A stretch of DNA of 64,000 nt from Cognatitamlana sp035818475 (GTDB lineage Bacteria > Bacteroidota > Bacteroidia > Flavobacteriales > Flavobacteriaceae). Below the pieces are notes generated by a model. That model saw only the letters and a program-made list of their open reading frames with translations. It ran no database searches and was not told the origin of the DNA. Shown here in pieces: positions 48,437 through 58,138 of this stretch; the first letter of the stretch is position 1; each line of letters starts with the position of its first letter. The stretch spans positions 1 through 64,000 of the forward strand of contig NZ_JAYMGV010000003.1 in the NCBI RefSeq assembly GCF_035818475.1, given 5' to 3'. A program made the translations under genes and the position numbers.

Positions 48437-49621
48437 ATGAATGATATATTTCGCATATCGAGATTGATAATAAAAAAGAAGCTAAAGGTTTTAACAGATT
48501 CTGAAAAGGCAGATTTAGAGAAACTAAACCAGAAGCACTCTTTTTCTAACGATGTTAAGATTGAAGATTTAGTAGATAAGGTTTCTTCATATTCAACTAT
48601 AAATAAAGATAAAGCCTGGGAGGCTATAGAGGCCAAGTCTAGAAAGACTCAAAGTAAATCAAAATCGGTTTTTAAATTATTTGACAGGACCTGGCATAAA
48701 TATGCAGCTGCTGCTGTACTGGTAGGAGTATTGGCTACTGCCTATTTCTTTAAGGATAATCTGCTTGATCAAGTTGCTAACGATGCAGATACTCCAATAA
48801 TAGTCAATACAAATACAATTGAACCAGGAACAAACAAGGCCACATTAACATTAGAAGACAATTCTCAAATAGCTCTGGAAAAAGGGGAGTCTTACCAAAC
48901 GTCGAATGTAAATAGTGATGGAGAGCAAATTGTTTATCAGGCCGGTGATAATAAGGAAAGTGAGCTTTTGTACCATTACTTGACCATACCAAGAGGAGGG
49001 CAATACCATATAGTGCTATCTGATGGTACAAAAGTGTGGTTAAATTCAGAAACTCAGCTAAAATACCCGAAGGAGTTTTTAGAAGGCCAGAACAGACAAG
49101 TAGAATTAGTATATGGAGAGGCCTATTTTGATGTCACCCCAAGTACGGAAAACAAGGGAAGTAAATTTATAGTGTTAAACGAATCCCAGAAGGTTGAAGT
49201 TCTAGGTACAGCGTTTAATATCAAAGCCTATAAAGATGAATCTCATATTTATACAACGCTGGTAGAAGGGAAGGTTGCAGTTGACTATGAAGAAAAAAGT
49301 CAAAATTTAAAACCAAGTCAGCAATCTGTTTTAGATGTATCAAACCATACAATTTCAGTTATTAAAGTAGATGTTAAGGATGAAGTATCTTGGAAAGATG
49401 GCATCTTTTGTTTTAGAAATAAACCATTAAAAGATATAATGAAAGTCATCTCCCGATGGTATGATGTTGATGTTGTTTTTGAAAGTAAAGCGCTTGAAGA
49501 AATCACCTTTAAAGGCGTGTTAGGGAAAGACCAAGATCTTGAAGAAATTTTAGAAACTATTAAAACCTTAAGTATAATCAAAAACTATAAAATAAATGGA
49601 AAAATAATTACATTAGAATAA
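48437..49621 (+). CDS. FecR-family anti-sigma factor
   Basis: A 394-aa inner-membrane regulator. The cytoplasmic N-terminus (1-85) should bind the ECF sigma factor; one TM helix lies at about 88-107 (YAAAAVLVGVLATAYFF). In the periplasm a FecR domain follows (about 180-280: LTIPRGGQYHIVLSDGTKVW, LVYGEAYFDV, VEVLGTAFNIKAY) and then a C-terminal STN-like domain (about 320-394, FRNKPLKDIMKVISRWYDV). It receives the signal from the STN domain of the SusC transporter encoded next. It lies 112 bases after the sigma gene. Confidence 0.94.
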   Translation: MNDIFRISRLIIKKKLKVLTDSEKADLEKLNQKHSFSNDVKIEDLVDKVSSYSTINKDKAWEAIEAKSRKTQSKSKSVFKLFDRTWHKYAAAAVLVGVLATAYFFKDNLLDQVANDADTPIIVNTNTIEPGTNKATLTLEDNSQIALEKGESYQTSNVNSDGEQIVYQAGDNKESELLYHYLTIPRGGQYHIVLSDGTKVWLNSETQLKYPKEFLEGQNRQVELVYGEAYFDVTPSTENKGSKFIVLNESQKVEVLGTAFNIKAYKDESHIYTTLVEGKVAVDYEEKSQNLKPSQQSVLDVSNHTISVIKVDVKDEVSWKDGIFCFRNKPLKDIMKVISRWYDVDVVFESKALEEITFKGVLGKDQDLEEILETIKTLSIIKNYKINGKIITLE

Positions 49622-49745
49622 GACCTTTTTCTAGTACAACTACTAAAAAAAGGGGGACAGAGTTTAGACCGTGGAAAGTACAATACTCAATCCCCGCTGT
49701 ATCATTATTAATTAACTGTTTAATCAACTAATAACAATCAAATTT

Positions 49746-52700
49746 ATGAAAATTAATTTACAAAATGTTCTCTTCTGCTTTAGAAGAAAACTACTAATTA
49801 ACATTATGCGAGCTTTTATTTTTTTGTGCTTCACAACAGTATTCAGTTTAGTGCCTGATAATGTTTTATCACAAAATTCTAAGATTAAGATTAGTACCGA
49901 TAAAATTTTAACTGTTGATGAAGTTTTTGATCTGATAATGGATCAAACGGATTACAAATTTATCTATCAGGAAGGGATATTTAATGATTTTCCAAAGGTT
50001 CAGGTAAAAAAAGGTACAATATTAGCAAATGACTTATTAAATAAGAGTTTGTTAACCGGTAACTTCAGTATTATAGTTACAGAAAACAATACAGTTGTTG
50101 TACAGGAAAAAATAGATGAAGTTGGTCAAAATACGGCCCAGGGCTTTAAGGTAATAGGAACAGTAGTAGATAATAATAGCCAGCCATTACCAGGTACAAG
50201 CGTAGTTGAAAAAGGAACAACAAATGGGGCAAGCACCGATTTTGACGGAAACTATTCAATTGTAGTGTCAAATAGGGATGCTATCCTTGTTTTCTCATAT
50301 TTAGGATTTACAACACAAGAGGTAGCTGTTAATGGGCAAACAAACCTTAAGGTTACCTTACAGGAAGATACAGCACAATTAGATGAGGTAGTTGTAATCG
50401 GGTTTGGTTCCGTAAAGAAGAGTGATTTAACAGGGGCTGTTAACAGAGCAGACATAGAATCATTTAGACAATCTCCTAATACTAACGTACTGCAATCATT
50501 ACAAGGTACGGTTCCTGGTCTGAACATAGGTATGGTGGATCAGGCAGGAGAAACCCCTTCTTTATCAATACGTGGAGCCACAACAATTTCAGGAAATACA
50601 AATCCACTGATTGTTGTAGACGGGATTATTTATTACGGAAACTTAAATGGCCTAAATCCAAATGATATTGAGTCCATAGATATATTGAAAGACGCCAGTA
50701 GTGTGGCAATTTATGGAGCGCAGGCAGCCAATGGAGTGGTATTGATAACGACTAAAGATGGATCAAAATCAGAAAAACCGCAAATTTCTTTCAGTACGTC
50801 TTCATCGTTTATAGAACCGGCTAAAAGATTGGATTTATTTAACCGAGACCAATATCTAACCTATGTTAGAGACGTGTATTGGGATGAAGGTTATACCGAA
50901 GAATCAGGTTATACGGAAATCAATCCTGACTTTGATTTTGAAAACTATGTAGTGAGTCCCGAAAACATTGTTGGACTTCAAAATGGCACAGATACAGATT
51001 GGTACGACCTGGCAACAAACGATGCCTATTTATTGAAGAATAATATAAGTATCTCCGGAAATAAGCCTGGTATGAAGTATTTTGTTTCAGGTTCTTTTGA
51101 TAATCAAAAGAACTGGATTGTCAATGATAAATTTAAGAGAACATCAATTCGTTTAAACCTGGAGTCAGAAATTACCAAATGGCTTACAGTAGGAACCCAG
51201 TCTTTTGCAAGCTTTTCAGATAATTCCGGAGCTTCCCCCTCTATAGGAAATTTGGTGCTTTCCAATCCTTTACGAACACCTTATGATGAAAACGGCGATT
51301 TATTATTCCGTTTTGAAACTATTGAAAACCCTCTTGTTCCGGTACAAAGAAGAGATCTAAGCAAAGATGATACTTATTTTGCAAATTTCTTTGCCAAAAT
51401 AGATATTCCGTTTATAGAAGGCTTGACCTATAGGCTTAATCACGGGCAAAATATAAGGTATAGCCGTGACTATTATGCCGATGAGTTTGCAGCTTCACAG
51501 GGTGGAGAGGTAAGAAAACGAAATGGCCGTGCTAAAGATGTAACCCTGGATAATATTTTCAACTACAAAAAATCATTCAATGAGAATCACGACCTTGATT
51601 TGACATTGGTTGCAGGGTACCAAAAAAGAAAATTTGAAAGTACTACAGCCACAGCAAGGAATTTTTCTAACATGACATTGGGTTACAATAGCATTGAACA
51701 GGGCACAGATCAGTTTACAGCTTCAGATAGCTGGGAACAAACATCAGCTTACCAAATGGGGAGAATAAACTATGCTTTCAAAGGAACCTATTTACTTACG
51801 GGAACACTTAGGAGAGATGGGTTTTCTGGTTTTGCCAAGAATCAAAAAACAGCATATTTTCCGTCTTTAGCCTTTGCCTGGAAAGCCAGTAACGAGTCTT
51901 TTCTGTCGAAAGATTGGTTAGATCTGCTTAAGTTCAGATTAAGTTATGGTGTAAATGGAAATCTGGTAGGTAGATACAGTTCTTTGGCAAGAGCTAGTTC
52001 AGGAGCCCGTTATGTGTTTGGAGATGGCGGCACAACGGCTTTTGGCCATAGCACAACATCGCTTCCAAATGATGATTTAAGATGGGAAAAAACCAGCGGT
52101 TTTAATCTGGGAATTGACTTTGGACTCTTTAATAATGTACTTACCGGTTCTGCTGAATATTATACAACTGTTACAAATGATTTACTTTGGAGTCAGGATA
52201 TCCCTTCTATTACTGGTTTTAATTCAGTTATTGGTAATGTTGGAGAGGTTAAGAATAACGGTTTCGAGCTAATTTTGACTGCCAGGCCAATACATAATGA
52301 GAATTTTAATTGGTCTGTAACAACAGCCTTTTCTACAAATAGGAACGAGGTTACAAAATTGCTTGGAGATATAAACGGCGATGGGGAAGAGGATGATCTG
52401 GCATCAAGTGGTTTGTTTATTGGGGAGTCATTGTCTGCCATTTATACCTATGAAATAGAAGGTGTTTACCAAATTGATGATGAAATACCGGATGGATATG
52501 GAATAGGGACTTATAAGATCAAAGATAACAATGGGGATGGTGTAATCAGTGCAGACGATCGGGCAATTATTGGGCAAAGCGCTCCTGCTTATCGATTTAG
52601 TGTGCTTAACAAATTAGATTATAAAAACTTTTCACTAATGTTTAATATCAACTCTATTCAGGGCGGAAAAAATGGATATATGTCCAGGAATGACCCCTGG

Positions 52701-53063
52701 GGAGGAAGCCTGAATAGTAGTGCAAATAGTGGTAAGCATGCAACCTTTGCAGGTCTGGATTATTGGACACCGTCAAACCCTAACGGACGTTACAGGCTTC
52801 CCGGAGCACTGGGAGCAATAACTCCAGGTAGATATCAACAACGAAGCTTTGTTAGATTACAGGATGTTTCTCTAGGATACAATTTTGAAAATAGTTTTGT
52901 TCAAAAAATAGGTTTTGAAAACCTGAGACTATATGTGTCCGGGAAAAACTTATTTACAATAACAGATTGGGACGGGATGGACCCCGAATCAGGAAGTGGG
53001 GTCTTTTATACAGGCAGACCTGTTATGCGCAGTTACACATTTGGCCTTGATGTGACTTTTTAA
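49746..53063 (+). CDS. SusC/RagA-family TonB-dependent transporter with STN domain
   Basis: A 1105-aa outer-membrane importer for oligosaccharides. Order of parts: signal region (to about residue 43), STN signalling domain (about 45-110), a carboxypeptidase-D-like domain (about 130-215: VIGTVVDNNSQPLPGTSVVE), the TonB box/plug region (about 215-335: LDEVVVIGFGSVKKSDLTGA, DASSVAIYGAQAANGVVLIT) and a 22-strand barrel ending RSYTFGLDVTF. The STN domain fits with the sigma/anti-sigma pair upstream. It forms a lidded pore with the SusD encoded 26 bases downstream. The 124-base leader before it has a G-run/C-run imperfect pairing (49652-49695) of unclear meaning. Confidence 0.96.
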   Translation: MKINLQNVLFCFRRKLLINIMRAFIFLCFTTVFSLVPDNVLSQNSKIKISTDKILTVDEVFDLIMDQTDYKFIYQEGIFNDFPKVQVKKGTILANDLLNKSLLTGNFSIIVTENNTVVVQEKIDEVGQNTAQGFKVIGTVVDNNSQPLPGTSVVEKGTTNGASTDFDGNYSIVVSNRDAILVFSYLGFTTQEVAVNGQTNLKVTLQEDTAQLDEVVVIGFGSVKKSDLTGAVNRADIESFRQSPNTNVLQSLQGTVPGLNIGMVDQAGETPSLSIRGATTISGNTNPLIVVDGIIYYGNLNGLNPNDIESIDILKDASSVAIYGAQAANGVVLITTKDGSKSEKPQISFSTSSSFIEPAKRLDLFNRDQYLTYVRDVYWDEGYTEESGYTEINPDFDFENYVVSPENIVGLQNGTDTDWYDLATNDAYLLKNNISISGNKPGMKYFVSGSFDNQKNWIVNDKFKRTSIRLNLESEITKWLTVGTQSFASFSDNSGASPSIGNLVLSNPLRTPYDENGDLLFRFETIENPLVPVQRRDLSKDDTYFANFFAKIDIPFIEGLTYRLNHGQNIRYSRDYYADEFAASQGGEVRKRNGRAKDVTLDNIFNYKKSFNENHDLDLTLVAGYQKRKFESTTATARNFSNMTLGYNSIEQGTDQFTASDSWEQTSAYQMGRINYAFKGTYLLTGTLRRDGFSGFAKNQKTAYFPSLAFAWKASNESFLSKDWLDLLKFRLSYGVNGNLVGRYSSLARASSGARYVFGDGGTTAFGHSTTSLPNDDLRWEKTSGFNLGIDFGLFNNVLTGSAEYYTTVTNDLLWSQDIPSITGFNSVIGNVGEVKNNGFELILTARPIHNENFNWSVTTAFSTNRNEVTKLLGDINGDGEEDDLASSGLFIGESLSAIYTYEIEGVYQIDDEIPDGYGIGTYKIKDNNGDGVISADDRAIIGQSAPAYRFSVLNKLDYKNFSLMFNINSIQGGKNGYMSRNDPWGGSLNSSANSGKHATFAGLDYWTPSNPNGRYRLPGALGAITPGRYQQRSFVRLQDVSLGYNFENSFVQKIGFENLRLYVSGKNLFTITDWDGMDPESGSGVFYTGRPVMRSYTFGLDVTF

Positions 53064-53089
53064 ACTAAAAAAGATTTATAACAATAAAA

Positions 53090-54802
53090 ATGATTATCGT
53101 GAAAAAATTAATTTTAATAACTTTATTCAGCTTCGTTCTATGCTCATGTAATGATGAGTTTTTAGAAGAAAATCCATCTGGGATTTTTACAGCTGAAAAT
53201 TTATATACGACCAGTACGCATTTTCAATCGGCTTTAAACCAGTTGTATAGTGATTATCGAGGAGCATTTTATATCGGTAGTGAGGAGCACTGCTTTGGAT
53301 ATCAATATGGAACAGACTTTGGACTTAACGGTCAGGTTAGATCTGTTGAACGATTTGGAAATTATGTCTCACAATTAGATCCTACAGCAGGTACAGCGAG
53401 TTGGAATTGGACCAGACACTATCAAATGATTGCCCATGCCAATACTATTTTAAGCCGTTTAGAGGGATCTGCATTGGATGAAAGCGAAAGCGTCTTAGTA
53501 GAAGCTGAAGCAAAATTCTTTAGAGGAGCAGCCTATCGTGCACTTACTTATTTATATGGAGGTGTGCCATTGGTTTTAGAAGAAGTTTCTGGACCTAAAA
53601 CAGATTTTGTTAGAAATACCAAAGCGGAATGTCTAGCTCAAATTATAGCAGATCTTGAATTTTCTGCCGCTAATCTTCCGGATATTACAGAGGTAGCTGA
53701 TGGAAAAGTTTCCAGTGCTGCTGCCAATCATTTATTGGCAGAGGTTTGCATAAGTGTGGGAGATTTTAACAAAGCGGTTACAGCTTCTTCAGAAGTCATA
53801 AATAACCCTGGATTAGCCTTAATGAAATCACGATTTGGCTCCAGAAAATCTGAGCCCGGTGATGTGTATTGGGATTTGTTTAGAAGAGATAATCAAAACC
53901 GAGGAGCAGGCAATACCGAAGGGGTTTTTGTGATCCAATGGGAAATTGACGTGCCGGGAGGTGGAAGTTTGTCAACTACAAGAGATGGTTCATATAAGGC
54001 AGAAAGGGTGCACCCTCCATTAACAAGAGATATTAAACGTCTTGATAATGCATCTTCTAAGGCAAGGTTTCGCTGGCCAGTCTCCGATTATACCGGAGGC
54101 CGAGGGATTGGCTGGTTGAAACCTACCTATCATTTCACTCATACCATATGGATGGATGACATGGGTAATTTGGATTTGAATGACATTCGTAATTCACAAT
54201 ACAATTTGCCGAGATACTATGAGTATAATAATCCTAATGGAAGTTATCCACTGGGAACTATATTTGACATTGATACCAATCCGGAGGTAGTGGCAAGTAT
54301 AACAAATACAGGAGATTGGCCCAGAAGTATGTATCCTTATCAGACCAAAGTAACAACACCGGGAAATCATCCTGAAGGGATCATTAACCCGGCAAACGGC
54401 CTGATATATGGAACAGGAGGAGGTACTTATACTGATTGGTATGATATGCGATTGGCGGAAACCTATTTGATTCGTGCAGAAGCTTACTTGGGGCTTGGTC
54501 AAACAGATCAGGCGGCTCAGGACATAAATGTGGTTAGAGACCGTGCCAATGCTGTACCTATTGATGCGAGTGATGTGGATATAGATTTTATCCTTGATGA
54601 AAGACTTAGAGAATTGGGGATTGAAGAAAAAAGGCGATTGACGCTTGTTCGTCTTGGGAAGCTGCATGAGCGTGTAGTAAAATATAACCCTCTGAATAAG
54701 GATGATATTCAACCGCACCATGAATTGTTTCCAATTCCAAGAGGTGAGATAGAAGCTAATATTGGAGCTGTTTTAGAACAAAACCCTGGATATATCAACT
54801 AA
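53090..54802 (+). CDS. SusD/RagB-family glycan-binding lipoprotein
   Basis: A 570-aa surface lipoprotein (lipobox LCSC, Cys20) that caps the SusC pore and binds glycan. Family features: NDEFLEENPSGIFTAENLYT after the lipid anchor, AEAKFFRGAAYRALTYLYGG in the TPR-like part, and the C-terminal DERLRELGIEEKRRLTLVRL and PIPRGEIEAN. Length is normal. It starts 26 bases after susC and is followed by a terminator-like hairpin. Confidence 0.96.
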   Translation: MIIVKKLILITLFSFVLCSCNDEFLEENPSGIFTAENLYTTSTHFQSALNQLYSDYRGAFYIGSEEHCFGYQYGTDFGLNGQVRSVERFGNYVSQLDPTAGTASWNWTRHYQMIAHANTILSRLEGSALDESESVLVEAEAKFFRGAAYRALTYLYGGVPLVLEEVSGPKTDFVRNTKAECLAQIIADLEFSAANLPDITEVADGKVSSAAANHLLAEVCISVGDFNKAVTASSEVINNPGLALMKSRFGSRKSEPGDVYWDLFRRDNQNRGAGNTEGVFVIQWEIDVPGGGSLSTTRDGSYKAERVHPPLTRDIKRLDNASSKARFRWPVSDYTGGRGIGWLKPTYHFTHTIWMDDMGNLDLNDIRNSQYNLPRYYEYNNPNGSYPLGTIFDIDTNPEVVASITNTGDWPRSMYPYQTKVTTPGNHPEGIINPANGLIYGTGGGTYTDWYDMRLAETYLIRAEAYLGLGQTDQAAQDINVVRDRANAVPIDASDVDIDFILDERLRELGIEEKRRLTLVRLGKLHERVVKYNPLNKDDIQPHHELFPIPRGEIEANIGAVLEQNPGYIN

Positions 54803-54850
54803 AATCAGGTAAAAAATATCAATTTGATTGATAACATTTAACCTTAGAAT

Positions 54851-54883
54851 AGCCAGGAGGTGTATGTCTCCTGGCTCTTTTTA
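54851..54883 (+). terminator. Terminator/attenuator between susD and the enzyme genes
   Basis: AGCCAGGAG and CTCCTGGCT, a perfect 9-bp stem with an 8-base loop, then CTTTTT. It probably reduces read-through from susCD into the enzyme genes, so that SusC/SusD are made in excess, or it separates two transcripts. Confidence 0.82.
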
Positions 54884-55068
54884 AGTGGGTATTGTTGAAT
54901 AAATATAATAACATACTGCAATCTTTCTCATTGGTATAATGTTCTCAAGTTTTACTGAATTTCAATCCTACAAAGATTAGTTAAAGAAAAGAACTTTTGT
55001 AAAATCATAAATTGATGTAAATTGTTGACTTGGATATTAATAGCTGTAATTAAAAAATAGATTTATTT

Positions 55069-57135
55069 GTGAAACGATTATTATATATGCTGCTCATTAG
55101 CCTACTTTTAGGCTGTAAGCCATCAACAAAGCAAGGAGAATTTGTATTGTTGCCAACACCAAAAGAAATATTCATAGACGGTAATAGCAGTTTAAAGCCC
55201 AAAGATCTGCCATTTATTTCACAAATAGATAAAATCAGCATGGATACACTGGATGATTTTATCAACTCACAGCAATCTCCATCAGCTAATAACAACCAGG
55301 TTCATGTAGAATTTGTACCCGAAGATTCCATGAAGCCCGAAGGGTATGCTCTGGAAATTAAAGATAGATCAATTTCAATACAGGTACGCGATAAGGTCGG
55401 GTTGTTTTATGCATTGCAATCATTGAGTCAAATAATAGAAGACGCTACAGACCAAGCTGTATACCTTCCAAATATTACCATTAAGGATTTTCCCAGTTTA
55501 GCCTATAGAGCCATTCATTTGGATGTCAAACACCACCTGAACCGCAAAGCGTATTATTATCAAATGATTGATAAACTGGCCAGGTTTAAGGTTAATGCTA
55601 TCATTGCGGAGGTAGAAGATAAGCTGAGGTTTGAGAAGGAGTCTACTATAGCATCTGATGATGCTATGAGTATAGAAGAATGGAACGCTTTAAGTGCTTA
55701 TGCATTAAGTAAAAATATTGAAATTAGCCCACTGATACAGGGCTTGGGGCATGCCTCTTTTATTTTGAAGCATGACAAGTATGTCTCCTTAAGGGATGAC
55801 CCAAAAAGTGATTGGGCCTTTAACCCCCTGGATCCAAAGACCTATGAGTTGCAATTTGATTTATACAGAGATGCATTTAAGGCCTTTCCTTCAGGAAGGT
55901 ATTTGCATGTAGGCGGGGATGAGGTGAGTACTACCGGACGTAATAGTGGCAGGTCACCGCTGGAGTTACAACTGGAGTGGCTTCGAAAAGTTTGCAAATT
56001 TGCGGAAGAAAATAACCGAATTCCAATAGTTTGGGATGATATGCCTCTCAGGCATGCGGAAGTATACCGATCAATGTTTGACAAAAAGATGAGTGTTCAG
56101 ACTGTAGATAGCATCTGGGAATCAAATGAACATAAGCTCAGCAAATTTCTTGATCTTTTTCCAAAAAACTGTATTTATATGCGGTGGAATTATGCTTCCC
56201 CGCAAGCCTATGGAAACCAAAAGGCTATGAGCTGGTTCAGAGATCATGGTCTCCAGGTAATGGGGGCAACAGCCGCACAACGACGGTGGGTGCTAATGCC
56301 TCAGGATGAAGGTAACATCATAAACATTCGGGATTTTGCGATCAACTCTATAGATAAAGACATCAACGGACTACTATGTACATTGTGGGACGATGATTCA
56401 CCACATTTTGAACTTTACTGGAGGGGGATTTTGGCATTTGCCGAATATACCTGGGCCGGGAACTCAAAAAGCATTGATGACTTTAAAGCCTCATATCGTC
56501 ATCGTTCATATTCACATACTCTGTCAGACTCATCTTATGCATTTATAGACCGGCTTGAAGAACCGGTGAAATTCTGGAAAGGCGCACTGTTAAAAAGAGA
56601 AAACAGAAACTATCTGGTTCGTATGGAGCAGCCTGCAGACAAAGCTAAAGCTGTAATCGATTTTCCGGAGTTGTCTGAGCCGGGGAAATGGAGTAAAGAT
56701 AATAAAGGGAGAATAGAGCAGGCCCAAAAGGCACTAGAGACCAATCAATATGTAGAACATCAGATCAATAAGTATAAGAACAATACCATTAGATCTGAAT
56801 ATACGCTGCAAGTATATGAGCAGGTTAACAAACTTACCCGGTTTTCTGCCGAGGTATTACTGGCCATGGAAAAGATAGACAAGGCAGAAAATGAGGGTGC
56901 ACGTAATCAAGAGATCAATGAGTTCAGGAAATTATTGGACAGCTTTCAAGAGGTCAGAAACAATTTTGAGGCTGTCTATGGTCAAACCCGAATATTGGAA
57001 AAACCTTCAAATTATATCCTTGATCAGGATCACCATGTTCACCTGGCCAACCAAGCTATTAATTTTGATTGGCAGTTTTATGCAGAAATACTGTTTGTTC
57101 AAAAGATGTACAAACAACTTGAAAGTTTTAAATAA
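55069..57135 (+). CDS. GH20 beta-N-acetylhexosaminidase, lipoprotein
   Basis: Removes terminal beta-linked GlcNAc or GalNAc. A 688-aa lipoprotein (lipobox LLLGC, Cys16). A GH20b-like N-terminal domain (about 20-145) is followed by the barrel (about 146-480), with the catalytic Asp-Glu pair in LHVGGDEVS (D284/E285) and a Trp-rich active-site end (LLCTLWDDDS, FAEYTWAGNS). The last ~190 residues are helical and of unknown use. The start is GTG at 55069. The barrel looks closer to the HexD-like branch than to secreted chitobiases. It leads the enzyme part of the locus; the phosphodiesterase gene starts 5 bases after it. Confidence 0.88.
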   Translation: MKRLLYMLLISLLLGCKPSTKQGEFVLLPTPKEIFIDGNSSLKPKDLPFISQIDKISMDTLDDFINSQQSPSANNNQVHVEFVPEDSMKPEGYALEIKDRSISIQVRDKVGLFYALQSLSQIIEDATDQAVYLPNITIKDFPSLAYRAIHLDVKHHLNRKAYYYQMIDKLARFKVNAIIAEVEDKLRFEKESTIASDDAMSIEEWNALSAYALSKNIEISPLIQGLGHASFILKHDKYVSLRDDPKSDWAFNPLDPKTYELQFDLYRDAFKAFPSGRYLHVGGDEVSTTGRNSGRSPLELQLEWLRKVCKFAEENNRIPIVWDDMPLRHAEVYRSMFDKKMSVQTVDSIWESNEHKLSKFLDLFPKNCIYMRWNYASPQAYGNQKAMSWFRDHGLQVMGATAAQRRWVLMPQDEGNIINIRDFAINSIDKDINGLLCTLWDDDSPHFELYWRGILAFAEYTWAGNSKSIDDFKASYRHRSYSHTLSDSSYAFIDRLEEPVKFWKGALLKRENRNYLVRMEQPADKAKAVIDFPELSEPGKWSKDNKGRIEQAQKALETNQYVEHQINKYKNNTIRSEYTLQVYEQVNKLTRFSAEVLLAMEKIDKAENEGARNQEINEFRKLLDSFQEVRNNFEAVYGQTRILEKPSNYILDQDHHVHLANQAINFDWQFYAEILFVQKMYKQLESFK

Positions 57136-57140
57136 TAACT

Positions 57141-58061
57141 ATGTACTCATTAAAATTAAAGCAAATACTGGTATTAACTTTATTTATTGGGTGTCTTCTT
57201 CCTGATGCCTTTTCCCAAAGTGGTAGTTTCAGAAAAAAAAGAAAGAATTTTAAACAAGGGGGGAATGGTGCCGTAATGGTAATGGCACATCGCCAGGATT
57301 GGAAAAATTACCCGGAAAATACCATCGAGTCATTGCAAAGCTGTATTGATAAAGGTATTGACATTGTTGAGATTGATATACGCAAAACCAAAGATGGCGA
57401 ATTGGTGGTGATGCATGATGGAAGTGTAAACCGTACCACAAATGGAAAAGGACGGATCTCAGACTTAACTCTGGAAGAAATTAAAGCGCTTCGTATTAAG
57501 GATCACAAAGGTAACCTAACGGATTATACCGTACCGAGCTTTGAAGAATATATGGCAGCTGCAAAAAGAAAGATCATGGTTAACCTGGATATCAAGATTA
57601 ACGCGTTGGAAAATTTCGCATCCATGTATAAGATTCTTAAGAAAACTAAAACTCTGGATCATGCTTTATGGGTATTTAATGCCGAATATGAAGTTGTCAA
57701 AGATACACTAGCTAAATACCCGGGAGTCATTATATGTCCTAAAATAGGTTCACATCAAAAAGACCCGGTAGGTTCTTACCACAATTGGGTAGATAATTAT
57801 GACCTGAAAACAGTATTCTTTCGTTTTAAAACAGAGCAAGACAGTTTATGGACGGTTGTACCGGATGCTCAAAAAAAGAGAATCAAACTGTATTGCCATA
57901 CGCTATGGAGCGGAGGTTCATCTGCGGGACGTTCAGATGAAAAAGCGCCTGAAAATCCAGATGAAAACTGGGGGTGGCTGATAGATAACGGTATGGAAAT
58001 TATCATGACCGATGAGATAGACCTGTTAATGGATTATATTAAATCAAGAAGGCAAGATTAA
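57141..58061 (+). CDS. Secreted glycerophosphodiester phosphodiesterase family protein
   Basis: A 306-aa protein with a Sec signal peptide ending AFSQ (residue 26). The GDPD barrel shows its full catalytic set: MAHRQDWKNYPENT (H50, R51), VEIDIRKTKDGELVVMHD (E77, D79, H92) and a C-terminal WGWLIDNGMEIIMTDEIDLL. Members split glycerophosphodiesters or related phosphodiesters with metal help. In this locus, between a hexosaminidase and a sulfatase, it more likely removes a phosphodiester substituent (glycerophosphate or similar) from the glycan, or recovers phosphate from a lipid-linked head group. It is only 5 bases from the GH20 stop. Confidence 0.88.
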   Translation: MYSLKLKQILVLTLFIGCLLPDAFSQSGSFRKKRKNFKQGGNGAVMVMAHRQDWKNYPENTIESLQSCIDKGIDIVEIDIRKTKDGELVVMHDGSVNRTTNGKGRISDLTLEEIKALRIKDHKGNLTDYTVPSFEEYMAAAKRKIMVNLDIKINALENFASMYKILKKTKTLDHALWVFNAEYEVVKDTLAKYPGVIICPKIGSHQKDPVGSYHNWVDNYDLKTVFFRFKTEQDSLWTVVPDAQKKRIKLYCHTLWSGGSSAGRSDEKAPENPDENWGWLIDNGMEIIMTDEIDLLMDYIKSRRQD

Positions 58062-58138
58062 ATGACGTGGCTTCTACAGACTGAATTTCTGCAAATCACG
58101 TACTTATGAAATGGGGCATCAATTTTATTCAAAAAAAT

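Noticed and set aside
52193..52441. Antisense open frames within the susC and other large genes
   Set aside because: They lie fully opposite well-supported coding sequence, lack protein-like composition and follow from the codon bias of the sense strand.
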